Source: a virus. From it: a stretch of 46,067 nucleotides of DNA. The stretch covers positions 1 to 46,067 of IMG/VR virus record IMGVR_UViG_3300030202_000854. One strand, written 5' to 3'. The position numbers and the translations under genes were made by a program. The notes below the pieces were generated by a model. The model made no database searches. It saw only the letters and a list, made by a program, of their open reading frames with translations, and had not been told where the DNA came from. The first letter of the stretch is position 1, and the number at the start of each line of letters is the position of its first letter. Below, one piece after another: positions 24,940-33,571 of the stretch.

Positions 24940-27531
24940 TTAATCCACTTCTATTTCTGGTTCGACAATCACTTTACCATTAGAATCTGTCCAATTTGTT
25001 GAAATCATGTGAGCGTCTTTTCGCTCACCAACAACCATCCAACTAATCGTGTCTGTGCATGAATTATCTGCTGCCGTAATGGTCAACACGTTACCTGACA
25101 CACTGCCTTTGACCATCGTGAACCCTGTTTCATTTGATGTAAAACATTGCACATCATCATTTAACAAAACAAAAGTCCCCTCTGTCATTCCGGCAGCAGT
25201 ATCAATATTTACTTCGGCTGAACCTGCAGATAAAGCTACTCTACCTCTGTAGATTAAATCAGCTTGTGGGCCTTCCAGAAAACTGTGTACAAGATTATGA
25301 GTGCTTGCTTTCGATGACAAAGGATGTGGGATTTTGAAACTGCCCGATCCTTTTGATATAGCCCCTGTAATCGTAAAATCACCCGTGGGCATAAGTCGTG
25401 CTCTTTCTGCTCCATCTATTTCGAAAAACAGTCCAGTGCTTCCACCAGCGTTACCGGGGTCTGCTCTAAATGTAAGTTTTCCAGAAGCATCAGTAAAAAT
25501 TTGTGCGAAGATACTTGATGAACCATCAGAATCTTCAAATCTAATAACTGGATTTGATGACTTGATGTGAAGGTCATTAGAAGGCGTAACTCCTATTCCA
25601 ACTCGTCCATTTGATTTAATTCGCACAGCTTCCGTTGCCGCTTCACTTGCTCCGACTTTGAATACCAAACTGGTTGCATTATTGTCGGCGGCAAAATCAC
25701 CTTCTGCAACAGCTTCAATTCCTGCTGCAACCAAGATTGCATCCGTGCCTGTGCCTTCGTCTGGGGCTTGGAAATTAATAGCTCCAAGTTTGTCATCAGC
25801 AGCTATATCTGTGTCACCTGCCGCAAGGGTCAGAGTTGGAAACTTATCATCAGCAGTTGCAGCGTGTTTAAGCGTTAGTCCTGAATCTGCCACATGAGTA
25901 AGAGTTATTTCTTGATCGTTACCAAATAAAATTTGCCCACCATCAGCTAAGAACAGATCACTAAATTCAGCAGATGCGCTTCCCAAAGTTGCACCGTCAG
26001 CAGCACTAGGAATAAAAGATGTTTCTGCGGTAAAAGTATTTGTTCGTATTCCAGAAGTGCCGTTATCAATAGCTCCAAATCCACTCGTAATTGATCCTGT
26101 ATCCAATGCACCTGTGGATACAAGATTAGGCATTGCAGTTATTTCATCGTCAAAATATGCGGCTAAATCAGTGACGGCAACTTGAACCATTGTACCGTTA
26201 TCATTTAACACAACACGATCAGCATCTGCCACAGTGGTTGAGGTTGCAGAGGTATTACCATCCACAATATTTAATTCAGCAGCAGTTGATGCTACATTAG
26301 TTCCACCAATGTCTAAAGTGGTTACGGATATTTCTCCTGCAACTGTAACAATTCCGTCAGCAACAGTTATTAAGTCTGTGTCATCTGTATGACCAATGGT
26401 TGTACCATTTATAACAACATCATCAATATCAAGAGAACCGCCAGATATTAAACCTGTAGTGGTAATAGCAGATGATCCAGTATTGATTGTGCCAAACCCA
26501 GATGTAATAGAACCAGAGTTAAGTGCTCCAGTGCTAACAAGATTAGGCATGGCTGTAATCTCGTCATCAAAATATGCTGCAAGGTCTGTTACCGCAACCT
26601 GTACCATAGTGCCATTATCATTAAATACAACTCTATCAGCATCTGCAACTGTAGTAGAAGTAGCAGAGGTATTTCCATCAATAATATTTAGTTCTGCAGT
26701 CGTTACTGAAGCACCATCAAGTATTTCTAATTCTGTTTCTGTAATCGCAGCAGAACCTATGGTAAATCCTGTAGCAGTTATAGTGCCATTACAAGTTAGC
26801 CCTGTATCTGCAGCATGAGTAAGAGTTATATCGTTATCTGCGCCAAACCCTAAGACTGCACTATCAGAGTCTAATTTAAGATCATTGCTGACTGTAACAG
26901 CGGTAGACGCATTAAGATCAATAGTAGCCTCTCCATCTATACGAAGAACACCATCACTACTTTGCTGTACGAAACTAGCTGCATCACCAAAGGTTAATTT
27001 ATTAGTGGAGTTAAGTGTAAGACCTGTACCATCTGTGTGCGTGAGAGTGGTGTCATTGTCTGCACCAAAACCTAACACGGAAGAATCCGAATCTAGTTTT
27101 AAATCATTGCTTACAGTAACTGCTGTTGAGGCATTAAGATCAATTGTTGCCTCACCATCTACACGAAGAACACCATCACCACTTTGTTGAATAAAACTAG
27201 CAGTATCACCAAACTGTATTTTTTCTGTAGAAGCAATGAGTATATCATCTGAAAACTCAAAGTAGTCTTCATCTTCTTTCCAAGTAAGAACACCGTCACT
27301 AGTATTAGCATTAAAAGTAACTGCTATGTCAGTATCTGCACCTGTTCCAAACGTGATAGTATTACTGAGAAGTTTTTCAATCGCTCCCCCTTCACCATCT
27401 GTTCCGTCATGTTGATGCCCACCAGTTTCAAAAGCTGAATCTACCAAACCAAATTCAGTGGTGAAGTCTGAAGCCTCAATAGTTTCGCCATCTACAAAAT
27501 AGCTAAGACCTTTTGTATAACCTGTACCCAT
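24940..27531 (-). CDS. Tail fibre protein with internal duplications
   Basis: 863 aa. N-terminal ~55 residues probably attach to the tail (DGETIEASDF, GHQHDGTDGEGG). Then come repetitive beta-rich modules: two copies of a ~74-aa unit (104-177, 178-251) and two copies of a ~75-aa unit (279-352, 418-492) with AELNI(I/V)DG motifs common in phage fibres. A G-R-V-G-I-G-V segment introduces the C-terminal domain (FKIPHPL, LVHSFLEGPQADLIYRG) that probably binds the receptor. No S74-type self-cleaving domain is obvious. Overlaps the upstream gene stop (TAATG). Confidence 0.8.
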   Translation of the reverse strand: MGTGYTKGLSYFVDGETIEASDFTTEFGLVDSAFETGGHQHDGTDGEGGAIEKLLSNTITFGTGADTDIAVTFNANTSDGVLTWKEDEDYFEFSDDILIASTEKIQFGDTASFIQQSGDGVLRVDGEATIDLNASTAVTVSNDLKLDSDSSVLGFGADNDTTLTHTDGTGLTLNSTNKLTFGDAASFVQQSSDGVLRIDGEATIDLNASTAVTVSNDLKLDSDSAVLGFGADNDITLTHAADTGLTCNGTITATGFTIGSAAITETELEILDGASVTTAELNIIDGNTSATSTTVADADRVVFNDNGTMVQVAVTDLAAYFDDEITAMPNLVSTGALNSGSITSGFGTINTGSSAITTTGLISGGSLDIDDVVINGTTIGHTDDTDLITVADGIVTVAGEISVTTLDIGGTNVASTAAELNIVDGNTSATSTTVADADRVVLNDNGTMVQVAVTDLAAYFDDEITAMPNLVSTGALDTGSITSGFGAIDNGTSGIRTNTFTAETSFIPSAADGATLGSASAEFSDLFLADGGQILFGNDQEITLTHVADSGLTLKHAATADDKFPTLTLAAGDTDIAADDKLGAINFQAPDEGTGTDAILVAAGIEAVAEGDFAADNNATSLVFKVGASEAATEAVRIKSNGRVGIGVTPSNDLHIKSSNPVIRFEDSDGSSSIFAQIFTDASGKLTFRADPGNAGGSTGLFFEIDGAERARLMPTGDFTITGAISKGSGSFKIPHPLSSKASTHNLVHSFLEGPQADLIYRGRVALSAGSAEVNIDTAAGMTEGTFVLLNDDVQCFTSNETGFTMVKGSVSGNVLTITAADNSCTDTISWMVVGERKDAHMISTNWTDSNGKVIVEPEIEVD
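26056..26697 (-). repeat. Duplicated fibre module (two copies, about 140-residue period)
   Basis: The segments encoded at 26476-26697 and 26056-26280 are nearly identical in protein (shared stretch GNTSATSTTVADADRVV, NDNGTMVQVAVTDLAAYFDD and EITAMPNLVSTGAL) but differ at many third codon positions in DNA. Same-protein, different-DNA shows an old duplication kept under strong constraint. Confidence 0.8.
26779..27222 (-). repeat. Tandem fibre module (two copies of about 74 residues)
   Basis: Units 27001-27222 and 26779-27000 lie head to tail. Both encode FGD(T/A)ASF(I/V)QQS, DGEATIDLNASTAVTVSND, LKLDSDS and VLGFGADND. DNA copies differ at many synonymous sites. This is a tandem duplication of a beta-strand module in the fibre shaft. 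Confidence 0.8.
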
Positions 27532-29054
27532 TACATTCTACCTCCCGGTGTAAATTCTAATCCAAATCCTTTCAGGGTATACGTTGGATTACTACTTGAA
27601 TCTGTAAACTTTAAAGCTACAGCAAAACCTGAACCCTCTACAGATTGTCTATATAAAGGCGTATAAACTAACGCTCCATATTCAGATGAACCATATGTAC
27701 CACCACCATAAAAAGCTGCACCTGCAGGGTCTTTTAAATCGTAGAGAGCAGGACTAGGTAAAAGAATATCGCCATAGTCATACTCAAGATTCATATCTAC
27801 GTCTTTTACAGTTCCTGTGCCTATATAGTTTATGATAATTCTTTGCATATTTTTTCTTCTACCTACATCACCCATAGTATAGTCTACAGTTCTATAGGTA
27901 GCAGATATAGCAGTCCCATCAAAGTCACGGCCATTCTCTTGTTTGTAAACAAGCCCACCATCATAATCGCCATGCAAGATTGTTTCTACATTAGATATAA
28001 ACCCTGAAGCTGCTATACTTGGCTTAATACCTTTAATATCTGCATACTCCCATCCTATCTGTCCTGATTGTGCATTTCTTTTTAATACTCCAATCAGACC
28101 TGTCATATTAGCCTCAGTGCCTGAAGTAGTAGGAAAATACATACGGTATTGGCTTTTACTTTTTATAGTATGAGATGATAAGTTAGAGATTTGATCTGAA
28201 GTAAGAGAATTTAATCTAGGTTGAACTTGCTTTGAAATTGTGCCTAATTCAATGTCATCAATACGCTCAGTTCCTGCTACTGTTCTTAGTCCATCAGGAG
28301 CAAGAAATATAAGATCACCACCTATTTCTTGAATAGTAAAGTGAGATAAACAACCTATGTTTCTAGTTATAGGTTGAACTTGAAAATCTGCTGAACTAGA
28401 ACCAACAAGCTTATATATTTCATTTTTACAAAATATAATTAAAGCTTCTCTAAATGGTTTAAGACTAACCACATCACTACCAAAGGCTATTTCTCCTGCA
28501 CCAGATGCTGCACTAAAATCGTTTTCACTAAACGGTGCGCTAAACTTTACAGTGTGAGGCGAGTTGGACATTCCTCCAAAAAACAAATGTCCTTTAAACT
28601 CTTGTACAATATCAGGAGCAGTAGGCTTGGTTCCACCTGCTGAAGCTGTTATTGTTACATAGTTAGAACCATCCCAAATAGCAGCATCATTAACCCCATC
28701 TGCCATAGCCAAGTTTTCTGTACCATCAAAATCGTATGTTACAAAAGAGTATCTACCTGCACTAGTTCTATTGGTTGCAATATTAGTCCAACCAGACCCA
28801 CTAGAGAACTGCACATTTGCTCCTCTTGCTGCAACTACAAATTGATTTTTGTAAGTTGATATGCCTAAAACAATACCACTGCCTGAAAGAGCATTAGTAT
28901 CAAACTTTTCAAATCCTAATATCTTTGCATATCCACCTTGCACATCTGGCTCAAAATTTTGCAAAGTAGTAGCCTCTCCCGGCTTCATAACAAAAATACT
29001 TTGGTCTAAAACTAAACCACCTTCACAATTTACATTGTAGGCTTCAATTGGCAT
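27531..29054 (-). CDS. Tail nozzle/stabilisation protein, beta-propeller type
   Basis: 507 aa from ATG 29054. The N-terminus GGLVLDQSIFVMKPGEATTL then NFEPDVQGGYAKILGFEKF is the pattern seen in podovirus tail proteins resembling T7 gp12 or P22 gp10. Repeated beta segments (GHLFFGGMSNSPHTVKFS, GDLIFLAPDGLRTVAGTERI) fit a beta-propeller. It sits between the gp11-like adaptor and the fibre gene, as expected for a tail tube protein. Exact homology class is uncertain by eye. Confidence 0.65.
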   Translation of the reverse strand: MPIEAYNVNCEGGLVLDQSIFVMKPGEATTLQNFEPDVQGGYAKILGFEKFDTNALSGSGIVLGISTYKNQFVVAARGANVQFSSGSGWTNIATNRTSAGRYSFVTYDFDGTENLAMADGVNDAAIWDGSNYVTITASAGGTKPTAPDIVQEFKGHLFFGGMSNSPHTVKFSAPFSENDFSAASGAGEIAFGSDVVSLKPFREALIIFCKNEIYKLVGSSSADFQVQPITRNIGCLSHFTIQEIGGDLIFLAPDGLRTVAGTERIDDIELGTISKQVQPRLNSLTSDQISNLSSHTIKSKSQYRMYFPTTSGTEANMTGLIGVLKRNAQSGQIGWEYADIKGIKPSIAASGFISNVETILHGDYDGGLVYKQENGRDFDGTAISATYRTVDYTMGDVGRRKNMQRIIINYIGTGTVKDVDMNLEYDYGDILLPSPALYDLKDPAGAAFYGGGTYGSSEYGALVYTPLYRQSVEGSGFAVALKFTDSSSNPTYTLKGFGLEFTPGGRM

Positions 29055-30400
29055 TAAACGGCTCTCATATAATTTTTTTGTTGCACTAACTCAGAACGCA
29101 TACGTTTTACTCCTAGCTCATAATCTCTAAGAGAAAACTGTGCAGCGTTATCATTACCACGTAATTGATGAGCAAAGTATTTTGCTCTTGCTACAATTAC
29201 ATCGTGAAATCTTTTTGGTATTACAGGAATATCACTAAATGATGAAAGAGGCTCTGGTTCAAAGAATACACCAAGCTCAACTGCATAAAAATCATTATCA
29301 GGAGAGGGGCATAAAACAAAAGCATCAAAATTAGTTGTAGATATTTCTTCTGGTTTACCAAATCCACTATCAGGTGAAGATAAAGCACGATAGGCTTTTT
29401 CTCTTTTTGATGTATAGTTACGACTACCTCTGTAGTATTCATCTTTGTCTAAGAAATACAGATACTCACCTGACACATCATTTGGAAATACTTCAATAAA
29501 ATCTATGTCTACGTTTGCAGAATCTTCATTACTAAGAGTAATAAACGTTTGTTGAGTAGAGGCAGTAAAGCTAGTGGTTTGTATTCTACCTCCACCTACG
29601 TTAGATATAGAAAAAGACTCCGATAGGTCAGAGTCTTTGTCAGAGGAAGAACCTGCAAATACTTTTAAAGTTACTGCAGTTGCGCTACTTGTTCCTGAAG
29701 AAAAACGCACTGTTATTCTGTAAGTATCATTCACTACAGTAGGTATAGCTTGATCTACTGTTCCATCATTTAGTCTAAGAACACCTGCAGCGTAAGCTAA
29801 GTTACCACTAGATGCATTTGATAATGCAGGAGTGCCAGAGGAGCTTGTTCCTGCAGGGTTGGTTGATCTTGAACTCCAATAGTCTGATAGAGTAAATGCC
29901 TTATCAAAACTACCATTTGTAATTAAGTTACGACCTATTATAAAAGCAGTATCAAAATCAATATCTGTGCAGTCAAGAATGTTACCGCTTGTAGCTGTAG
30001 CACTAGAAGATGCACCTGTTAAAGTTTCAGAACTTTGAAATATACCATCCTCTACTTCAAGTATAAGAAAAGAAGGACTAATCTTTCTTACTATTCCTAT
30101 AGCACTGCTAGTTCCTCCTGTAACTCTTTCGTTCATGGTAAATGCACCTGATACAGAAGATATTTTTATTTTAGTAGGAAACTTGTATTCTCTTCTTCCA
30201 CCAAACAAAGTATAGTTTACTAACTCATAATTGTATGGCCATTGATTATGCTCGTTGTTAATATCACGAATAGCCCTGTTGACATCTTCCTTAACAGTCT
30301 TTTGAATACCACGAGTTCCTGATAAACCTACAGCAGAGGCTGCAATAGTAGTTTCATTTAAGTCTAGAAGCACTGCATTTATTAGTTCAGCATAATTCAT
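29054..30400 (-). CDS. T7 gp11-like tail adaptor with inserted carbohydrate-binding-like module
   Basis: 448 aa from ATG 30400 (ATGA overlap). The N-terminus (YAELINAVLLDLNE, DVNRAIRDIN) and C-terminus (RFHDVIVARAKYFAHQLRGN, RDYELGVKRMRSEL) look like the helical bundle of T7 gp11-type adaptors that ring the portal. Between them are a Gly/Thr/Ser beta region (about 85-145) and a jelly-roll-like module (about 158-305: NLITNGSFD at the start, TYRITVRFSS and IDFIEV near the end) typical of CBM/galactose-binding domains. The insert may face outwards and touch surface sugars. Confidence 0.65.
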   Translation of the reverse strand: MNYAELINAVLLDLNETTIAASAVGLSGTRGIQKTVKEDVNRAIRDINNEHNQWPYNYELVNYTLFGGRREYKFPTKIKISSVSGAFTMNERVTGGTSSAIGIVRKISPSFLILEVEDGIFQSSETLTGASSSATATSGNILDCTDIDFDTAFIIGRNLITNGSFDKAFTLSDYWSSRSTNPAGTSSSGTPALSNASSGNLAYAAGVLRLNDGTVDQAIPTVVNDTYRITVRFSSGTSSATAVTLKVFAGSSSDKDSDLSESFSISNVGGGRIQTTSFTASTQQTFITLSNEDSANVDIDFIEVFPNDVSGEYLYFLDKDEYYRGSRNYTSKREKAYRALSSPDSGFGKPEEISTTNFDAFVLCPSPDNDFYAVELGVFFEPEPLSSFSDIPVIPKRFHDVIVARAKYFAHQLRGNDNAAQFSLRDYELGVKRMRSELVQQKNYMRAV

Positions 30401-31041
30401 TTTCTTTGTCCCCACGCTTTATGCAGATAATTTCTTATAAGTTCTGTTTTTACTTTAATCATTTTAGCCTGTTCAGAATTAAGTTTTTCAAGAAAGTCTC
30501 CTACTTCAACTATATTTTTTAATATAAAAGAACTTTCATAAGAAGCACAAGAAGACATCCAACCTACAATATTATGTCTAACACCCTTTGTTACTTCTTT
30601 AACACCGTGAGGATATATTATAGGAAATATTATTGCTTCACCTGCTGCTAACTTTTTTCCTACTTGTCCTATAGGAGTTTCTACTATAAACTCTCCACCC
30701 TCATACTCATCTTGTAAACATATGCTCCATCCATAATCAAAGTACACATTGTTTGATTTAGGTGAAGCCCGAAAAGAATCTATATGCAAATCGTAATAGT
30801 CACCTGATTTATATTTATTATAAAAATTTACTGATACTCTGTTAGGGCAGTAAACACTATCAATATAAAAGCTATCATAAAATCTACTTGATATTAACTT
30901 TTTAACTTCATCTGGTACTGAATTAGATTCTGTATTTTGTTTATTAACACCTGTGTTTTTTCCATCTTCATAAGTTTTATTCTTTGGAAGATGTTTTAAA
31001 CAAAACTCTACATCTTTATCATTTAGTAATTTAAAAAACAT
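30397..31041 (-). CDS. 2-oxoglutarate/Fe(II)-dependent oxygenase (PKHD-type hydroxylase)
   Basis: 214 aa. Iron ligands H86-x-D88 (YDLHIDSF) and H145 (IYPHGVKEVTKG), and R155 for 2-oxoglutarate (GVRHNIVGW). EYEGGEF precedes the second His strand as in PiuC-type hydroxylases. The family hydroxylates proteins or small molecules, with Fe(II) and O2. The gene lies between the decoration/capsid genes and the tail adaptor, overlapping the latter by ATGA, so a capsid or tail protein could be its substrate. Similar genes occur in other marine phages. Confidence 0.85.
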   Translation of the reverse strand: MFFKLLNDKDVEFCLKHLPKNKTYEDGKNTGVNKQNTESNSVPDEVKKLISSRFYDSFYIDSVYCPNRVSVNFYNKYKSGDYYDLHIDSFRASPKSNNVYFDYGWSICLQDEYEGGEFIVETPIGQVGKKLAAGEAIIFPIIYPHGVKEVTKGVRHNIVGWMSSCASYESSFILKNIVEVGDFLEKLNSEQAKMIKVKTELIRNYLHKAWGQRK

Positions 31042-31116
31042 ATCTTACTCCTTCAAAGCAAATCACAACAAAGAGTGTGAGGTTTTTAAAAGGAACCCCA
31101 CAAAACCTTTAGTACA

Positions 31117-31596
31117 TTACGTACCCGAAGAAACAGTTGCCGCTTCAGTTAGTGGGTTGCGCGAAATGTCAACCAAACAAACATGAACACGAAAACGGCA
31201 AGCACTTTCACCAGTCGATCCCCCATCAAGGATAAGAGCGTCAATAGTGTCAGCACTTGTAAGGATACGTGCGTTAGAACCTGAAGCACCAACCGCTGCT
31301 TCAAGAAAGGGCGTGAACCCTGCGGCAAGTGCAGAACCGTCAACAAAACAGTCTACATCACCACCAGTTATTCCAACATCCAAAGTAATTTGACCATTGC
31401 CTCGTGCTTCAAGAACTTCTAAAGCACCTGCAATAACCATGCTATCAGCAGGGACATCAATCAATTGAACAACATCACCACCTGTGCCACCATCTGCAGT
31501 GTCATGGACCTGAGAGGTAATTACATACGGAGTAGGCATACGAGATGGATGACCTGCGGTCCCTCCACCTGAAATAGTACGATCAATAGTAGCCAT
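31117..31596 (-). CDS. Probable capsid decoration or head structural protein
   Basis: 159 aa. Gly/Thr/Ala-rich, beta-strand-rich, Lys-free and acidic (DVVQLIDVPADSMVIAGALE, RNGQ-type turns). It lies directly after the major capsid gene with 16 nt spacing and AGGAGGG before the start. Composition and place are those of small head proteins. The 75-nt gap downstream has a 7-bp inverted repeat (AGGTTTT/AAAACCT on the minus strand) without a T-run. Confidence 0.6.
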   Translation of the reverse strand: MATIDRTISGGGTAGHPSRMPTPYVITSQVHDTADGGTGGDVVQLIDVPADSMVIAGALEVLEARGNGQITLDVGITGGDVDCFVDGSALAAGFTPFLEAAVGASGSNARILTSADTIDALILDGGSTGESACRFRVHVCLVDISRNPLTEAATVSSGT

Positions 31597-31612
31597 AATC
31601 TATGCCCTCCTA

Positions 31613-32587
31613 TTAGCTGTAATCAACTATGCCAAGGACAAGGGATTCAGGGCGAAGCACCTTGCGACCAAAGACATGAAGACCACGTACAACGTCAGCA
31701 AAAGAATCAGGATCACGGATGGCCTCTGTTTTAGCAATCTGAGAAGCAGTTGCTGTAGAAGAAATATGACCTGCGAGAACTACGTTCTCTCCTGTTGCGA
31801 CACCACTCACAGACACCATATCTGTAGTTGTCGTAGCATCTGCAGATTGTCGCAGTGCATTAGACTTGTACAGAGTGAAGCCCATGATTTTTTGATTGGT
31901 TACAAGACCATTACGAAGAGGTGATACTTGATCGCCAGTTACTTGAACTTCAACGATTTTAGCACCTGCTTTGTATAGGTTCTCATAAACACGAGGAGGG
32001 GCTACAAACCAACGACCTTCTTCTGGTACGTCTTGCTCATCAAGCTTACGTGCCATAAGTGCCATGAGGTTTACAACATCATCACCTGCATCTGTTCCTG
32101 TTACTGTTACAGGAGTACCCCCAGTACCAAGATTGGAGTCAGTTTCAACTGAGCCAGAAGCTCCTTTGATACCTGCATTATCAATCATGTTTTGAAGGAC
32201 ATTTTTATCAAAATTACGCTTTAGTGAAAAAGCACCAGAAGAGGTTGACAGGGCCTCAAAGTTTACATGAGACTGTCGCTCTTCTATATCGTCCACTTTA
32301 AAAGCAAACGCATTGGCCTGATCTACAGATAATTGAATTTCATCGTCTGCGAGGTCTTGTGGAGTAACCACAGAACCACGAGTGTAGGATGAAATGGTGA
32401 CTGTTGGTTCTTTAATAATACGAACCGTGTCACCAAAGTTCTCAATTTCTCCTGCGTAGTCAGTGTTTGTAATATCTTCAACTACTGACGCTCTACGAAA
32501 AAATTTAAGAACCTTTTGGCTATAGATTTCGGCCTGAAAGTTACCCGAAGGTAGACTGCCGTATCCGGCTGCAGTTCCTACTGCCAT
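31613..32587 (-). CDS. Major capsid protein
   Basis: 324 aa. N-terminal arm, then a beta-rich HK97-like organisation: GEIENFGDTVRIIKEPTVTI, LADDEIQLSVDQANAFAFKV, FDKNVLQNMIDNAG (spine helix region), EEGRWFVAPPRVYENLYKAG and KIMGFTLYKSN. The helix MALMARKLDEQDVPEEGRW and following strand resemble the P-domain of phage coat proteins of the P22/T7 class. Position after the scaffold gene supports the call. Confidence 0.85.
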   Translation of the reverse strand: MAVGTAAGYGSLPSGNFQAEIYSQKVLKFFRRASVVEDITNTDYAGEIENFGDTVRIIKEPTVTISSYTRGSVVTPQDLADDEIQLSVDQANAFAFKVDDIEERQSHVNFEALSTSSGAFSLKRNFDKNVLQNMIDNAGIKGASGSVETDSNLGTGGTPVTVTGTDAGDDVVNLMALMARKLDEQDVPEEGRWFVAPPRVYENLYKAGAKIVEVQVTGDQVSPLRNGLVTNQKIMGFTLYKSNALRQSADATTTTDMVSVSGVATGENVVLAGHISSTATASQIAKTEAIRDPDSFADVVRGLHVFGRKVLRPESLVLGIVDYS

Positions 32588-32600
32588 TTTTCAAGCTCCA

Positions 32601-33452
32601 TTAATTATTAACGATACGCCCTTCTACACGAGCTTGATCTATTTCCTTTTCATATTTCTCAAACTCATGCGGTTTTAATTTGCGTATCTCCGATGCCATC
32701 CATGTTTTTTTATTAGCTGCAGAATTTGTTGCAACATTAATAGGTGCAGTACGTGTAACTGCCTCCGCTGCTGCAGCGTTTCCTTGCTTACGTGGACGAC
32801 CACGTTTTGTTTTTTTGCCAATGTCGGCTTTATACAAGTCGAGGACTCGTGAAGCCCATTTAACGTCTGTGCTGTTCTTTAAGATACCATCTGCTATACT
32901 AGGTGGCTGCGCTTTAACCCATTCCTTAAATTCTTCAGATCGTTTAATCTCAGGAAAGTCATTGTGCAGTGCCAGTAATTCTTGATAAGCACCTTTTGCT
33001 TTTAGCTTCTCTTCTTGCTTGTTAAGACGAGTTACTTCTGAACGAAGTTCTTCAATCTCTTTTGTAGCACTACGAGTACTAAGAGCTTCAACTACATTAT
33101 AAACGTCAGGATAACTTTCTTTAAATGATGCTATATCATCTTCACTAATTGTAGGTTGCGGAGTTTGAGAAACTAAAGCGTCCTTTTCTTCTTTCCACTC
33201 ATGCAACTTAGAGTCATAGTGTTTTTTTAAATCATCATAACGTTTTTTGTAATCATGTTCTTCTGTTTTAACTTCAGTCTTTTGTTCTTCAGTTTCCACA
33301 GAAATAGTTTCATCTTGCATAAACGTTTGGTCTTCCTCTAGGGTAGCTTCCTCTTGAACTTCTTGAGCATCTTCTTTGTAAACATCTGCTTTATAAGCTC
33401 CTTTGTAAGGGCCTAGATTTTCTTGTTCTACTTCTTGTACTTGTTCTACCAT
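32601..33452 (-). CDS. Capsid scaffolding protein with AT-hook
   Basis: 283 aa, acidic N-terminus (Glu/Gln-rich), long coiled coil (about 67-155) and basic C-terminus, as in scaffolds that bind the coat through the C-terminal end. KRGRPRK at about 216-222 is an AT-hook, so the protein could touch AT-rich DNA as well. The helix IRKLKPHEFEKYEKEIDQA near the end resembles coat-binding segments. The gene is placed between the SleB-domain protein and the capsid. AGGAGG precedes ATG 33452. Confidence 0.75.
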   Translation of the reverse strand: MVEQVQEVEQENLGPYKGAYKADVYKEDAQEVQEEATLEEDQTFMQDETISVETEEQKTEVKTEEHDYKKRYDDLKKHYDSKLHEWKEEKDALVSQTPQPTISEDDIASFKESYPDVYNVVEALSTRSATKEIEELRSEVTRLNKQEEKLKAKGAYQELLALHNDFPEIKRSEEFKEWVKAQPPSIADGILKNSTDVKWASRVLDLYKADIGKKTKRGRPRKQGNAAAAEAVTRTAPINVATNSAANKKTWMASEIRKLKPHEFEKYEKEIDQARVEGRIVNN

Positions 33453-33463
33453 TTTTCCTCCTT

Positions 33464-33532
33464 GCAGGGCCTAGACAGGGTAGCTGCTTGTTTGGTAGTA
33501 TCTAACGCAGGGCTGTAAAAACAGGTAGCTGC
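33464..33532 (-). repeat. Two imperfect copies of a GCAGCTACC...CCCTGC element before the scaffold gene
   Basis: Read on the minus strand, GCAGCTACCTGT...GCCCTGC (33507-33532) is followed by GCAGCTACCCTGT...GCCCTGC (33464-33487). Each copy begins GCAG and ends CTGC, so each can fold, and the first also has TGT-TTTT-ACA. This sits in the 119-nt leader between the 501-aa gene and scaffold, one of the longest gaps in the operon. Possible RNA processing or translational control element. Confidence 0.4.
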
Positions 33533-33571
33533 GATTTTTCAGAAACAAATTAGTTTGCTTCTTGAAACTCT

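Noticed and set aside
25593-25796. Short minus-strand frame inside the fibre gene.
   Set aside because: Shadow frame within the 863-aa coding sequence, no ribosome site, composition unlike phage proteins.
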